64,000 nt of DNA, from positions 3,286,001 through 3,350,000 of the forward strand of contig AP018697.1 in NCBI GenBank assembly GCA_004001285.1. Reading direction: 5' to 3'. The notes under the pieces are model-generated. The model made no database searches. It had not been told where the DNA came from and was given only the letters and a program-made list of their open reading frames with translations. Positions 56,002-64,000 of the stretch are shown here, one piece after another; the first letter of the stretch is position 1; each line of letters opens with the position of its first letter. The position numbers were made by a program, and so were the translations under genes. This DNA is from Arthrobacter sp. MN05-02. Lineage in GTDB: Bacteria > Actinomycetota > Actinomycetes > Actinomycetales > Micrococcaceae.

Positions 56002-57111
56002 CTAGCTGTTCCGTCCCCGCGCCGTGACCGTCCAGCGTCCCTGTGCGGCGCCGTCGCGCACCACCTGCACCTCGTCCACGAGGTTGATCGTCATGCAGAC
56101 ATGGTTCGGGACCACCCGCAGCCGCGAACCCAGTGGTGGCAGTTCTCCGCCGGGAGGCCACTCGACGGTGGCGTGGTGCTCGGACAACGCCACGATGCGC
56201 GCGTCGTGGTGGTCGAGGAGCCTGCCGTGCCCGGTGGCCCAGGCTGCGCGGTCACTGCCCAGGACCTTGCTGCCCGCGTCCAGGATGAAGCGGTGAGGGC
56301 CTCCGTCCGGACCCCGCCGGTGGCTCACCACCGTACTCTCGACGCTCAGCGCGATGTCCGCCGGCCGGCAGTGGCCGAGCTCCCACTGCTGCGCGTCGCC
56401 GAAGACGTACACGCCGGGACGCAGTTCCGTCACGGTGTCGCCCGAGGACAGGCGCGCCGAGGGAGTGGATCCGCCGCTGACGGCGGGATCAGTGAAGCCG
56501 GCACCGACCAGGGCGGCTGCGGCGGCGGACAGGGCGGCCTGCTCGTCGGCGACCGCGGGGCGCGCTGCTCCCGGGCCGTAGCTGTGGCCCGGGAAGGTGA
56601 AGACGCCACGGACTTCCAGTCCGGCGGCTGCGGCGGCCCTGGCGACCCCGACGGCCTCCCCCGGCAGGACTCCGCTGCGGTGGTGGCCGCTGTCCAGCTC
56701 GACGCGGACTCCGATGCGGGCGGCATCGGACCCGAGGCTGCGGGCCAGCTGCAGGGCACCCTCCGCCGAGTCGACGCCGACCAGCACGCGGGCGCGGTCG
56801 GCCAGCGCGAGCAGGCGCTCGCCGTCCCGCTCGTCGACCCACAGGGGGTAGGCGATGAAGACGTCCCCGATGCCGCGGGCGACGAAGGCCTCGGCCTCAC
56901 CGATGGTCGCGACGGTCAGGCCGACAGCACCCGCGGCGACCTGCAGGTGCGCGATCTCGGCGATCTTGTGGGTCTTGGCGTGCGGCCGCAGTGCGATCCC
57001 CCGCTCCTGCGCGGAGGCCGCCATGGCGGCGATGTTCCGTTCCAGGACGTCGAGATCGACGACGACGTCGGGTGTCGGGCTGCCGGAGGCCGGCGGGACC
57101 CTGCCGCTCAC
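56002..57111 (-). CDS. D-threonine aldolase / D-serine dehydratase-like PLP enzyme
   Basis: 369 residues of the alanine-racemase-fold D-threonine aldolase family. The PLP Lys is in RPHAKTHKIAEIAHLQ (about residue 45); the C-terminal beta domain has the metal-ligand region ALSEHHATVEW and LRVVPNHVCMTINL, with the His/Cys pair that binds the divalent metal. GTG 57109-57111 overlaps the stop of the upstream GAF-ANTAR gene (GTGA). It cleaves D-3-hydroxy amino acids; the exact substrate is uncertain. Confidence 0.85.
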   Translation of the reverse strand: MSGRVPPASGSPTPDVVVDLDVLERNIAAMAASAQERGIALRPHAKTHKIAEIAHLQVAAGAVGLTVATIGEAEAFVARGIGDVFIAYPLWVDERDGERLLALADRARVLVGVDSAEGALQLARSLGSDAARIGVRVELDSGHHRSGVLPGEAVGVARAAAAAGLEVRGVFTFPGHSYGPGAARPAVADEQAALSAAAAALVGAGFTDPAVSGGSTPSARLSSGDTVTELRPGVYVFGDAQQWELGHCRPADIALSVESTVVSHRRGPDGGPHRFILDAGSKVLGSDRAAWATGHGRLLDHHDARIVALSEHHATVEWPPGGELPPLGSRLRVVPNHVCMTINLVDEVQVVRDGAAQGRWTVTARGRNS

Positions 57112-57849
57112 GAGTCGAAGTGGGTCTCGGGGAGTTCCTGGCCGATCGAGGCGACCACCGCTGCGGCGACGTCCGCGAGTTTCCTGTTCCGACCGCTGGA
57201 CGCAGCCTTGAGGATGGTCATCGCGGTGTCGTGGCTGCACCGGTTCTGCCCCATGATGATGCCCGCCGCGACATCGATCGTCGTGCGCGAGCTCATCGCG
57301 GCCCGGAGCTGATGACCGGTGTCGGAGAGGTGCGCGACGCGCACGGCCATGCGGAGGGGATTTCGAGGCCTCCCGGGCGAGGTCGACGGCAGCGGCGATG
57401 ACGGCCTCGTCGAAGGCGTTCTCCCGGGTCGAATACAGGTTCAGGCCGGCTGCGGCGAGACCGTCGAGCGGGATCGGCACTCCGAGCGCCGAACGGACGC
57501 CGTGGCCGGCGATGGCCCTCGTGTAGTCCCCGAAGCGGGATTCGCTGCGGAAGTCGGGCACCACGTAAATCTGGCCCTCGCGGGCGGCGCGGAGGCACGG
57601 ACCGTCGTCGAACTCGTACTGGACCTCGTCCATCAGCCGCGCCTGCTCGCTGCTGCTCGCCACGTTCCCCTTGACGCGCGGCCGGAGGAGGGTGACCCCG
57701 CAGAACACCTCGCTGCCCTCCGACGTCAACGCATCCGCAGCGAGCTTCGCCAGCCCGTCGAGGAACTCGTTCACGTCGGAGCTCTCCAGCACCATGTCCT
57801 GCAGCATCCCCGGCAGGGACACTTCGCCGAGTATCTGGTCGTCAGCCAC
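57108..57849 (-). pseudogene. GAF-ANTAR RNA-binding regulator, one frameshift
   Basis: GAF domain first (VLESSDVNEFLDGLAKLA, DDGPCLRAAREGQIYVV, FGDYTRAIAGHGVRSALGVPI), then, after the break, the ANTAR domain (LRAAMSSRTTIDVAAGIIMGQNR, DTAMTILKAASSGRNRKL). The break is a G4 run at 57356-57359; removing one base gives 741 bases and a continuous 246-residue protein. ANTAR proteins bind paired hairpins in mRNA leaders to prevent termination. GTG 57847-57849 is taken as start. The frameshift may be a sequencing error. Confidence 0.8.
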
Positions 57850-58070
57850 CGTGATCCACCTTCTGCTCGCATCGGGGCCGCCGGTACGGCCCATCGTCCG
57901 CCACGCTACCCGCATGGCAGGCCCACGGGAAACAACCAGCCGCCCCCATCCGGTCATGGGGCCGGACCGGAGCAGGGTGGGACGGAGCCGAACCGGGCGG
58001 AATCGGGACCGGACGACGACGGCGACGAGCCGCTCCCGGCCTGCGCCGCGGTCCGGCGGGGGAGGAGGAA

Positions 58071-58763
58071 CTAGGAGGCGCGACCGGCCGGGGTGATCCC
58101 GCCGGAGCAGGCAGCGCCGGGCTCACGCGTCTGCTCGCCCTGGATGTACTTGTCGAGGAAGGTCGCCAGGCGCGAATCGTCCGCGGAGTCGACCTTGAGC
58201 TGCAGGCCCCAGGCGCTGGCGGCGATCGGGGTGTCGAGGTCCGGGTAGGGGCTGAGCAGCACGTAGGACCGCGTTCCCACGAGTTCGGTCAGCTTGTCGA
58301 TCTCCTCCTGACCGATCTCCGGGTCGTAGGTGATCCAGACGGCTCCGTGCTCCATGGAATGCACGGAGTTCTCGTTGGGAACGGGCTCCGTGTAGACGCC
58401 GCAGTTGGTCCAGACGGGGTTGTGGTCCCCGCCCACGGGAGGCGACTGCTCGTACTCGACCGCGGCGTCGACGTGGTTGAACGTCACGTCGGGGTACTCC
58501 TGGATGCCCTCGATGGGCTGCGAGGCTGCAGCCTCACGGTCCCGGTTCACCTGCACCTGGTTCACGATGACGAGGGTCACGGCGATGATGACCGCGAGGA
58601 TCACGGCGCCGATACCGCCGAAGATCAGGGCGTTGCGCTTGCGTTCACCGGCCCGCTGCTGGGCCTGGATGGCGGCCAGGCGCGCCTGGCGGTCCTGGTT
58701 CTCCTGGGAACGTTTCTTGTTCAACGAGGTGTCCTTCGGTGCTGGGGTGGCTGCGGTGTACAC
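58071..58763 (-). CDS. DUF3105 membrane-anchored protein
   Basis: Up to 230 residues: a charged N-terminus (KKRSQENQDRQARLAAIQAQQ), one membrane helix (about 46-68), then an external DUF3105 domain with SPPVGGDHNPVWTNCGVY and the VHSMEHGAVWITYDP core. A TTG at 58722-58724 with AAGGAC upstream is an alternative start that trims 13 residues. The family has no firm function to my knowledge. It pairs with the DUF305 gene beside the copper genes, a frequent actinobacterial arrangement. Confidence 0.85.
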   Translation of the reverse strand: MYTAATPAPKDTSLNKKRSQENQDRQARLAAIQAQQRAGERKRNALIFGGIGAVILAVIIAVTLVIVNQVQVNRDREAAASQPIEGIQEYPDVTFNHVDAAVEYEQSPPVGGDHNPVWTNCGVYTEPVPNENSVHSMEHGAVWITYDPEIGQEEIDKLTELVGTRSYVLLSPYPDLDTPIAASAWGLQLKVDSADDSRLATFLDKYIQGEQTREPGAACSGGITPAGRAS

Positions 58764-58853
58764 CGCGGATCGGATTGCGCCGGAAACAAATGTACCGGCG
58801 GGTCCCGCCAGTCCTCGAACCCGACCCAGCGGGTCGCGGCCCGGACGGGCGGC

Positions 58854-59513
58854 CTAGAGGTTGTCGAGCATTCCCTGCATGAGCGTGATCTCGGCCTGCT
58901 GGCCGGACTGGATCTTGGTGGCCAGTGACCGGACCTGGTCCGTCTCCGCGAGGTCGGCGCCCGCCTCGGCCATCTCGACGCCGGCCGTGTGGTGGTCGAT
59001 CATCAGCGTGAGGTAGAGCCTCTCGGCGTCCTCGCCCTCGGCGGCGCGCAGTTCCTCGAGCTGCGCCTCGGTCGCCATCCCGGGCATGAGGCCGTCGGCC
59101 GTGAGCATGGATGCGCCGTCGCCCGAGCCCATGTCCATGCCGCCGTGCTCGCCGGACCCCGCGGCCATCCACTCCATGCGGGGCAGCGGGCTGCTCTGGT
59201 CCAGCCCCCACTCCTCGAGCCACGCGTACATCTGCCCCGCCTGCTGCTGCTGGGTGAGCGCGATGTCGTAGGCGATCGCGCGCAGCGTCTCGTCGGTGGC
59301 GCTGTCGCGCACGATCATCGACATCTCGACGGCCTGGTTGTGGTGCACCTGCATGTCCCGGGCGAATCCGGCATCCGCACTGTCCGTGCCCGGATATGAG
59401 GGCCCCGCCGAGATGCGTCCTGCGGTGAAGGCCAGCGCGAAGAGGGCGAGTACCGCGATCGCGGCGAGGATCAGGAGCACTCGTTTCTGCCAGCCGGACA
59501 GCGAGAGGGTCAT
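58854..59513 (-). CDS. DUF305 protein, probable copper-linked envelope protein
   Basis: 219 residues with an N-terminal membrane helix (about 10-32) and two DUF305 repeats, each with a His pair: MQVHHNQAVEM and MIDHHTAGVEM, plus a Met-rich linker (MEWMAAGSG, GGMDMGSG). The ferritin-like His/Met pattern suggests metal binding outside the membrane. It is divergent from the CsoR operator and csoR, so copper control of this gene as well is likely. Confidence 0.88.
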   Translation of the reverse strand: MTLSLSGWQKRVLLILAAIAVLALFALAFTAGRISAGPSYPGTDSADAGFARDMQVHHNQAVEMSMIVRDSATDETLRAIAYDIALTQQQQAGQMYAWLEEWGLDQSSPLPRMEWMAAGSGEHGGMDMGSGDGASMLTADGLMPGMATEAQLEELRAAEGEDAERLYLTLMIDHHTAGVEMAEAGADLAETDQVRSLATKIQSGQQAEITLMQGMLDNL

Positions 59514-59612
59514 GGACGTCCTTGGATCGGGGGGTGTGCCGGTTCGCCACCCTACGGTGTCCGGCTGGGCGTTTCCTCAACACATGGGAATATCCGGCCG
59601 GGGTGGCGGCTT

Positions 59613-59629
59613 ATACCCCCCGAGGGTAT
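59613..59629. promoter_or_regulatory. CsoR operator
   Basis: ATACCC, CCCGA, GGGTAT: a perfect 6-5-6 inverted repeat of the GC-flanked type bound by copper-sensing CsoR. It lies 28 bp before csoR, between it and the divergent DUF305 gene. Confidence 0.8.
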
Positions 59630-59656
59630 CGTAGAGGACATGCGAGGAGCGAATCG

Positions 59657-59999
59657 ATGACCACCGAAGCCACCACGGACGGCACCACGAGCCACACCAC
59701 GGCACCGCACGGCTACACGGCGGACAAGGACGCCTACCTCAAGCGGCTCCGCCGCATCGAGGGGCCAGGTGCGCGGCATCGCGCGGATGGTCGAGGAGGA
59801 CAAGTACTGCATCGACATCCTGACCCAGGTCGCAGCCGTCAACAAGGCGCTCCACGCGGTCTCCATGGGACTGCTCGAAGAACACATCTCACACTGCGTC
59901 GTCGGAGCAGCCCAGGAGTCCCAGGCCTCCGGCAACGACGACGCCGTCCAGGAGAAGGTCCAGGAAGCGACGGCCGCGATCGGCCGGCTCCTGCGCTGA
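59657..59999 (+). pseudogene. csoR: Copper-sensing repressor CsoR, one frameshift
   Basis: The first 35 residues ([18 protein letters not shown]) are in one frame; the rest ([20 protein letters not shown], then LEEHISHCV, with the Cys-His-Cys copper ligands) is in another. The break is the G4 run at 59761-59764; removing one G gives 342 bases and an intact 113-residue CsoR. Since the operator, copZ and copA are all present, sequencing error is likely. It represses the operon until Cu(I) binds. Confidence 0.88.
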
Positions 60000-60034
60000 T
60001 CCACCCCCATCCACCCCGATCCGAGGAGAACACC

Positions 60035-60259
60035 ATGACCACCACCACGATCAGCATCACCGGCATGACCTGCGGCCACTGCGTCAGTGCCGTCGCGAGC
60101 GAGCTGTCCGGGCTCCCCGGCGTCGAGACCGTCGACGTCGACCTCGTCAACGGCGGGACGTCCACCGCCACCATCTCGTCCTCCGCACCACTGGATGCCG
60201 CCTCGATCGACGACGCCGTCGCCGAAGCCGGTTACACCGTGGTGCCCGCCGGTTCCTGA
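60035..60259 (+). CDS. copZ: Copper chaperone CopZ
   Basis: A 74-residue heavy-metal-associated domain with the Cu(I) site GMTCGHC (10-16) and the expected ferredoxin-like pattern (LSGLPGVETVDVDLVNGG). GAGGAG precedes the ATG by 7 bases. It delivers Cu(I) to CopA, whose gene starts one base after its stop codon. Confidence 0.92.
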   Translation: MTTTTISITGMTCGHCVSAVASELSGLPGVETVDVDLVNGGTSTATISSSAPLDAASIDDAVAEAGYTVVPAGS

Positions 60260-60260
60260 C

Positions 60261-62511
60261 ATGGCCACGCAGCAGATCCCGGCGCAGGGAGCCGGCCAGG
60301 AGCAGCGCGTCGTCGAACTGTCCATCCAGGGCATGACGTGCGCGTCCTGCGTGGGCCGTGTCGAGCGGAAGCTCGGCAGGCTCGACGGCGTCGAGGCGAG
60401 CGTCAACCTGCCGCTGGAGAGCGCCGTCGTCAGGGGTCCCCGCCTCCATCAGCGACCAGGACCTGATCGACACCGTCACAGCCACCGGATACGGCGCCCA
60501 CGTGGTGCATCCCGACCGGTCGGGCGGGGACGCGCACGACCACGAGCACACGCCGCCCCTCCTCGGAGCCCGGCTGGTCCTTGCGGCACTCCTGTCCGTG
60601 CCGGTCCTGGTGATCTCCATGGTGCCCGCGCTGCAGTTCGCGAACTGGGGGTGGGTGGTCTTCGCGTTGTCCGTCCCCGTGGTCACGTGGTCCGCATGGC
60701 CGTTCCACCGGGCCGCGGCCGTCAACGCACGGCACCTGTCCTCCACCATGGACACCCTCGTGTCCATCGGCGTCACCGCGGCCTTCCTCTTCTCGGCCTG
60801 GCAGCTCGTCGCCGATCCCGCCCTGACGCAGCACCCCGGCATGGCCGGCATGGATGCGCACGCCCTCTACTTCGAGGTGGCCGCAGTCGTCGTGACGTTC
60901 CTGCTGCTCGGCCGCTTCCTCGAGGCCTCGGCGAAGCAGCGGGCCGGGAACGCCCTGAAGTCGCTCCTGAGCCTCGGCGCCAAGGAAGCGCATGTGCTCC
61001 GCACCGTCGACGGCGAGCGCATCGAGGTCACCCTGCCCGCCGACGCGCTGATCCCGGGCGACGAGTTCGTGGTCCGTCCCGGCGAGAAGATCGCCACCGA
61101 CGGCGTGGTCACCGAGGGCGCCGGCGCCGTCGACACCGCGCTGCTCACGGGAGAGAGCATCCCGGTCGAGGTGGCCGCCGGGGACGCCGTCACGGGTGCC
61201 ACGATCAACACCTCGGGCAGGCTCGTGGTGCGCGCCACGCGCGTCGGTTCCGACACCGTGCTCTCGCACATGGGCCGCCTCGTCAGCCAGGCGCAGAGCG
61301 GGAAGGCCCGGATCGCCCGGCTCGCGGACCGCATCAGCGCCGTCTTCGTCCCCGTGGTGCTCGTCCTCGCGATCCTCACCTTCGTGCTCTGGCTCGTCCT
61401 CACGGGCGACCTCGACGCGGCCTTCACCGCGGCCGTCACGGTCCTGGTGATCGCCTGCCCCTGCGCCCTGGGCCTCGCGACGCCCACGGCCCTGCTGACC
61501 GGCACGGGCCGCGGAGCGCAGCTCGGCATCCTCATCCGCGGACCGCAGGTCCTCGAGGACACCCGGACCGTGGACACCATCGTGCTGGACAAGACCGGCA
61601 CGGTCACCACGGGAACCATGGCCGTGGACGACGTCGTCGTGCTCTCCGACGTGGCCGCCGCCGACCTGCTGCGCCTCGCGGGTGCCGTCGAGGCGGCGAG
61701 CGAGCACCCCATCGCCCAGGCGATCGCCCGGCACGCCGCCGCCCGGGGCCGGCTCCCCGAGACGACGGACTTCTCCAGTGGCCCGGGTGGGGGCGTGCGC
61801 GGCGCGGTCGACGGCGTGACCGTCGCGGTCGGCCGGGCCGGCTGGCTGGAGGAGAACGGCATCCGCCCCACCGGTGAGCAGACGGCGGCCTTCGGCTCCG
61901 CAGAGGACGCGGGGGCGACGGCGGTGTGGGTGGCCGTCGACGGCGACGTCGCGGGCGTCATCACCCTGTCCGACACCGTCAAGGAGGGTTCCGCGGCCGC
62001 GATCGGGCACCTGCGCCGACTCGGGCTGCGGCCCGTCCTGCTCACGGGCGACAACCGCGCCGTGGCCCTGCAGGTGGCTGCCGCGGTGGGGATCGACGCC
62101 GCGGACGTCCGCGCCGGGGTGACGCCGGCGGGCAAGGTCGACGCCGTACGCGAACTGCAGGCGGCAGGGGCGACCGTGGCCATGGCGGGCGACGGCGTCA
62201 ACGATGCCGCGGCGCTCGCCCAGGCGGACCTCGGCATCGCGATGGGATCGGGTACCGATGTCGCCATCGAGGCGGCGGACCTCACGGTGATGGGCAACAG
62301 CCTGGAGCAGGTGGCCCAGGCGATCGAGCTCTCGCGCCGCACGCTGGGCACGATCAAGGGCAACCTGTTCTGGGCTTTCTTCTACAACGCCGTGGGCATT
62401 CCCGTCGCGGCACTGGGCCTGCTCAACCCGATGCTCGCGGGGGCGGCGATGGCGGCGAGTTCCGTCCTCGTCGTCGCCAACTCGCTGAGGCTGCGCAGCT
62501 TCGGGCGGTGA
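60261..62511 (+). pseudogene. copA: Cu(I)-translocating P-type ATPase CopA, one frameshift
   Basis: One N-terminal HMA domain (GMTCASCVGRVERKL), a break at the G4 run 60433-60436, then the full P1B-ATPase: a His-rich stretch (HDHEHTPP), CPC ion-binding site in VIACPCALGLATPTALL, phosphorylation site DKTGTVTTG, GDGVNDAAALAQADLGIAMG, and the last two helices. Removing one G gives 2250 bases and 749 residues. It exports Cu(I). As with csoR, the single homopolymer change may be a sequencing error. Confidence 0.9.
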
Positions 62512-62593
62512 TACCGCGAGCCGGTGCCGGCTCCCGATCGGCTCCTGCCGACCGGGTGCCGGCACCGCTCCGGTCTTCCTCGCCGCCGGTCGG

Positions 62594-63712
62594 TCAGCGG
62601 GATGCGGCCGATGCCAGATCGGACAGTGCTGTCAGGGGGACCTCCCTGGGCCGCTCCACGGTGCTGCGGACGGGGACGGAGATCCCGTCCGCAGCCGAGT
62701 GGAGGAGGGATTCCATGACATCGAGGACGTGGTAGGCGAGTTCCCCGTTCGCCCGGTGCTGCTCACCCGGCGGGGTGAGGGCCATGTCCGCGAGGCCGTA
62801 CCCGCGGCCCGCTCCGATGTAGCCGGCGCTCTCCGGGAGGACCTCCCAGCCGTTGTCCCGGTTCGCGAGGGTGCAGATCGACACCTCGCCGTCGAAGTAG
62901 TTGGGGTCAGGAACGGTCAGGCTTGCGTGTTCACCGTGGATCTCGATGTTTGAGGACCTCGTCTGCACGGCGTCGAAGCTCATGACGAGGGTGGAGAGGG
63001 CACCGGATGCGTGGACCAGCACCCCCGTGACGTGCGAGTCGACGGAGACCGGAATGGGTTCGCCCGCGCGCGGACCGGACCCGATGGTCCGTTGCTTCCG
63101 CGTATGGCTGGCCGCTCCGATGACGGACGTGACCGGCCCCAGCAGGGTGACCAGCGCCGTGACGTAGTACGGGCCCATGTCCAGCAGCGGTCCGCCACCG
63201 GGCACGTAGTAGAAGTCCGGGTTGGGGTGCCAGCGTTCGTGGCCGGGCGTGACCATGGTCGCCGTGGCCGAGATGGGACGGCCGATCAGGCCGTCGTCGA
63301 TGGCATGGCGCGCGGTCTGGATGCCCGTCCCGAGCACCGTGTCGGGGGCGCACCCCACCCGGACCCCCGCGGCCTCCGCGAGGGCGAGCACCTCCCGGGC
63401 CTCGGTCGTGTTCGCCGCCAGCGGTTTCTCGCCGTAGACGTGTTTTCCTGCCGCGATGGCCCGGGCCGCGACCTCCGCGTGGGCGGCAGGGATCGTGAGG
63501 TTCAGGACGGTGTCGATCCCGGGGTCGGCCAGCAGCTCGTCCACGGTCAGGGCCCGCACCCCCTCCTGCGAATCCGCGACGGCCTGTGCCCGGCCCGGGT
63601 CCAGGTCCGCCACGGCCTTGAGGTTCACCGACCCCAGCGACGGCAGGGTCTTCAGGTACTGGGCCACGATCGCTCCGCAGCCGATGATTCCGACGTTCAA
63701 CGGCTCGCCCAC
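62594..63712 (-). CDS. Gfo/Idh/MocA-family NAD(P)-dependent oxidoreductase
   Basis: 372 residues: N-terminal Rossmann fold (NVGIIGCGAIVAQYLKTL), the family EKP motif in GKHVYGEKPLAANTTEA, and a C-terminal alpha/beta substrate domain with PGGGPLLDMGPYYVTALVTLLG. GTG 63710-63712 is the start nearest the Rossmann motif and overlaps the upstream ThuA-like gene by 16 bases. These pairs oxidise sugars or inositols; the substrate is unknown. Confidence 0.9.
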   Translation of the reverse strand: MGEPLNVGIIGCGAIVAQYLKTLPSLGSVNLKAVADLDPGRAQAVADSQEGVRALTVDELLADPGIDTVLNLTIPAAHAEVAARAIAAGKHVYGEKPLAANTTEAREVLALAEAAGVRVGCAPDTVLGTGIQTARHAIDDGLIGRPISATATMVTPGHERWHPNPDFYYVPGGGPLLDMGPYYVTALVTLLGPVTSVIGAASHTRKQRTIGSGPRAGEPIPVSVDSHVTGVLVHASGALSTLVMSFDAVQTRSSNIEIHGEHASLTVPDPNYFDGEVSICTLANRDNGWEVLPESAGYIGAGRGYGLADMALTPPGEQHRANGELAYHVLDVMESLLHSAADGISVPVRSTVERPREVPLTALSDLASAASR

Positions 63713-64000
63713 AGCAAACCCCTTTCGATGATGGTCCGGACGTTCGGATCGTCGAGGATCTCCACGCGGTGTCCGGGGGTGGCGACGAAGATGCGGCCCT
63801 CGCCCCACTGGCGGGTCCAGATGGCGGGGGACGTGACGGGACGGTTCCAGGGGTCCCATGCACGGACGGCCTGTGTCGTCGTCGCGAGCACGTCGATGTA
63901 GTCGTCCGCGAGCACCCAGTACTGCTCGGTCACGAGGTCGAAGTCCCTGATGCCGCGGGTGATCGGGTGATCCGCTGCGGCCGGGAGCATGTTCACCCGG
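63697..64000 (-). CDS. ThuA-domain protein, C-terminal part (runs off the right edge)
   Basis: About 100 residues of a ThuA-like (trehalose utilisation) protein: HPITRGIRDFDLVTEQYWVL, then PVTSPAIWTRQWGEGRIFVATPGH, typical of the end of the glutamine-amidotransferase-like fold. The start lies outside the window. It overlaps the oxidoreductase gene, as ThuA/ThuB pairs usually do. A role in sugar (3-keto-glycoside) metabolism is likely from family context. Confidence 0.82.
   Translation of the reverse strand, partial: RVNMLPAAADHPITRGIRDFDLVTEQYWVLADDYIDVLATTTQAVRAWDPWNRPVTSPAIWTRQWGEGRIFVATPGHRVEILDDPNVRTIIERGLLWASR

Overview
The window is high-GC DNA with the gene content and gene order of a Micrococcaceae-type actinobacterium (Arthrobacter or a close relative). 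This rests on a CsoR/CopZ/CopA copper locus, DUF305 and DUF3105 proteins, a GAF-ANTAR regulator, a TPM-domain lipoprotein, an actinobacterial permease-ATPase fusion and frequent GTG starts. It splits into an accessory part (about 1-48,000) and a part that looks like ordinary chromosome (about 48,350-64,000: mscL, prfC, copper genes, oxidoreductases).

The main observation concerns five 28-bp sites at 5570, 12602, 29848, 40195 and 43418, all in the same orientation. Read on the minus strand, each has an 11-bp arm ending in CCGATAA, a variable 6-bp centre, and an 11-bp arm beginning YTATGT. This is the layout of XerC/XerD dif sites and fits the actinobacterial dif consensus as I remember it. The sites cut the region into functionally coherent modules. 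Module 1 (5.6-12.6 kb) is an agmatine/putrescine operon with a TetR regulator; the stop codons of its two outermost genes lie inside the flanking sites. Module 2 (12.6-29.8 kb) is a ten-gene beta-glucuronide operon (LacI regulator, peptide-type ABC importer, uxaC, uxuB, manD, gntK, uidA, GH3) plus remnants of conjugation genes. Module 3 (29.9-40.2 kb) is an AraC-controlled sugar ABC transporter with a very large DUF5107/TPR protein and an aldose epimerase. Module 4 (40.2-43.4 kb) is a complete sdpI-sdpC-sdpA-sdpB toxin/immunity operon. I infer a tandem array of Xer-integrated or Xer-exchanged modules, either at the chromosomal dif or of pdif-module type.

Left of the array, a ROK regulator faces an operon of ketose ABC transporter, D-allulose/D-tagatose 3-epimerase-family enzyme and P-loop sugar kinase. 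This is an als-like ketose utilisation locus. It is followed by a perfect 18-bp hairpin and a truncated DUF1016 nuclease gene. Right of the last site lie arfB and the decaying conjugation genes of an integrative or plasmid element (coupling protein, DUF4913, VirB4-like ATPase). A second, more decayed copy of the coupling-protein/DUF4913 pair sits just left of site 3.

Several otherwise intact genes (uxuB twice, csoR, copA, the GAF-ANTAR gene, the coupling protein twice, the DUF1016 remnant twice) are broken only by single-base changes in homopolymer runs. Correcting each run restores a full-length frame. These may well be sequencing errors and should be checked before the genes are called pseudogenes.
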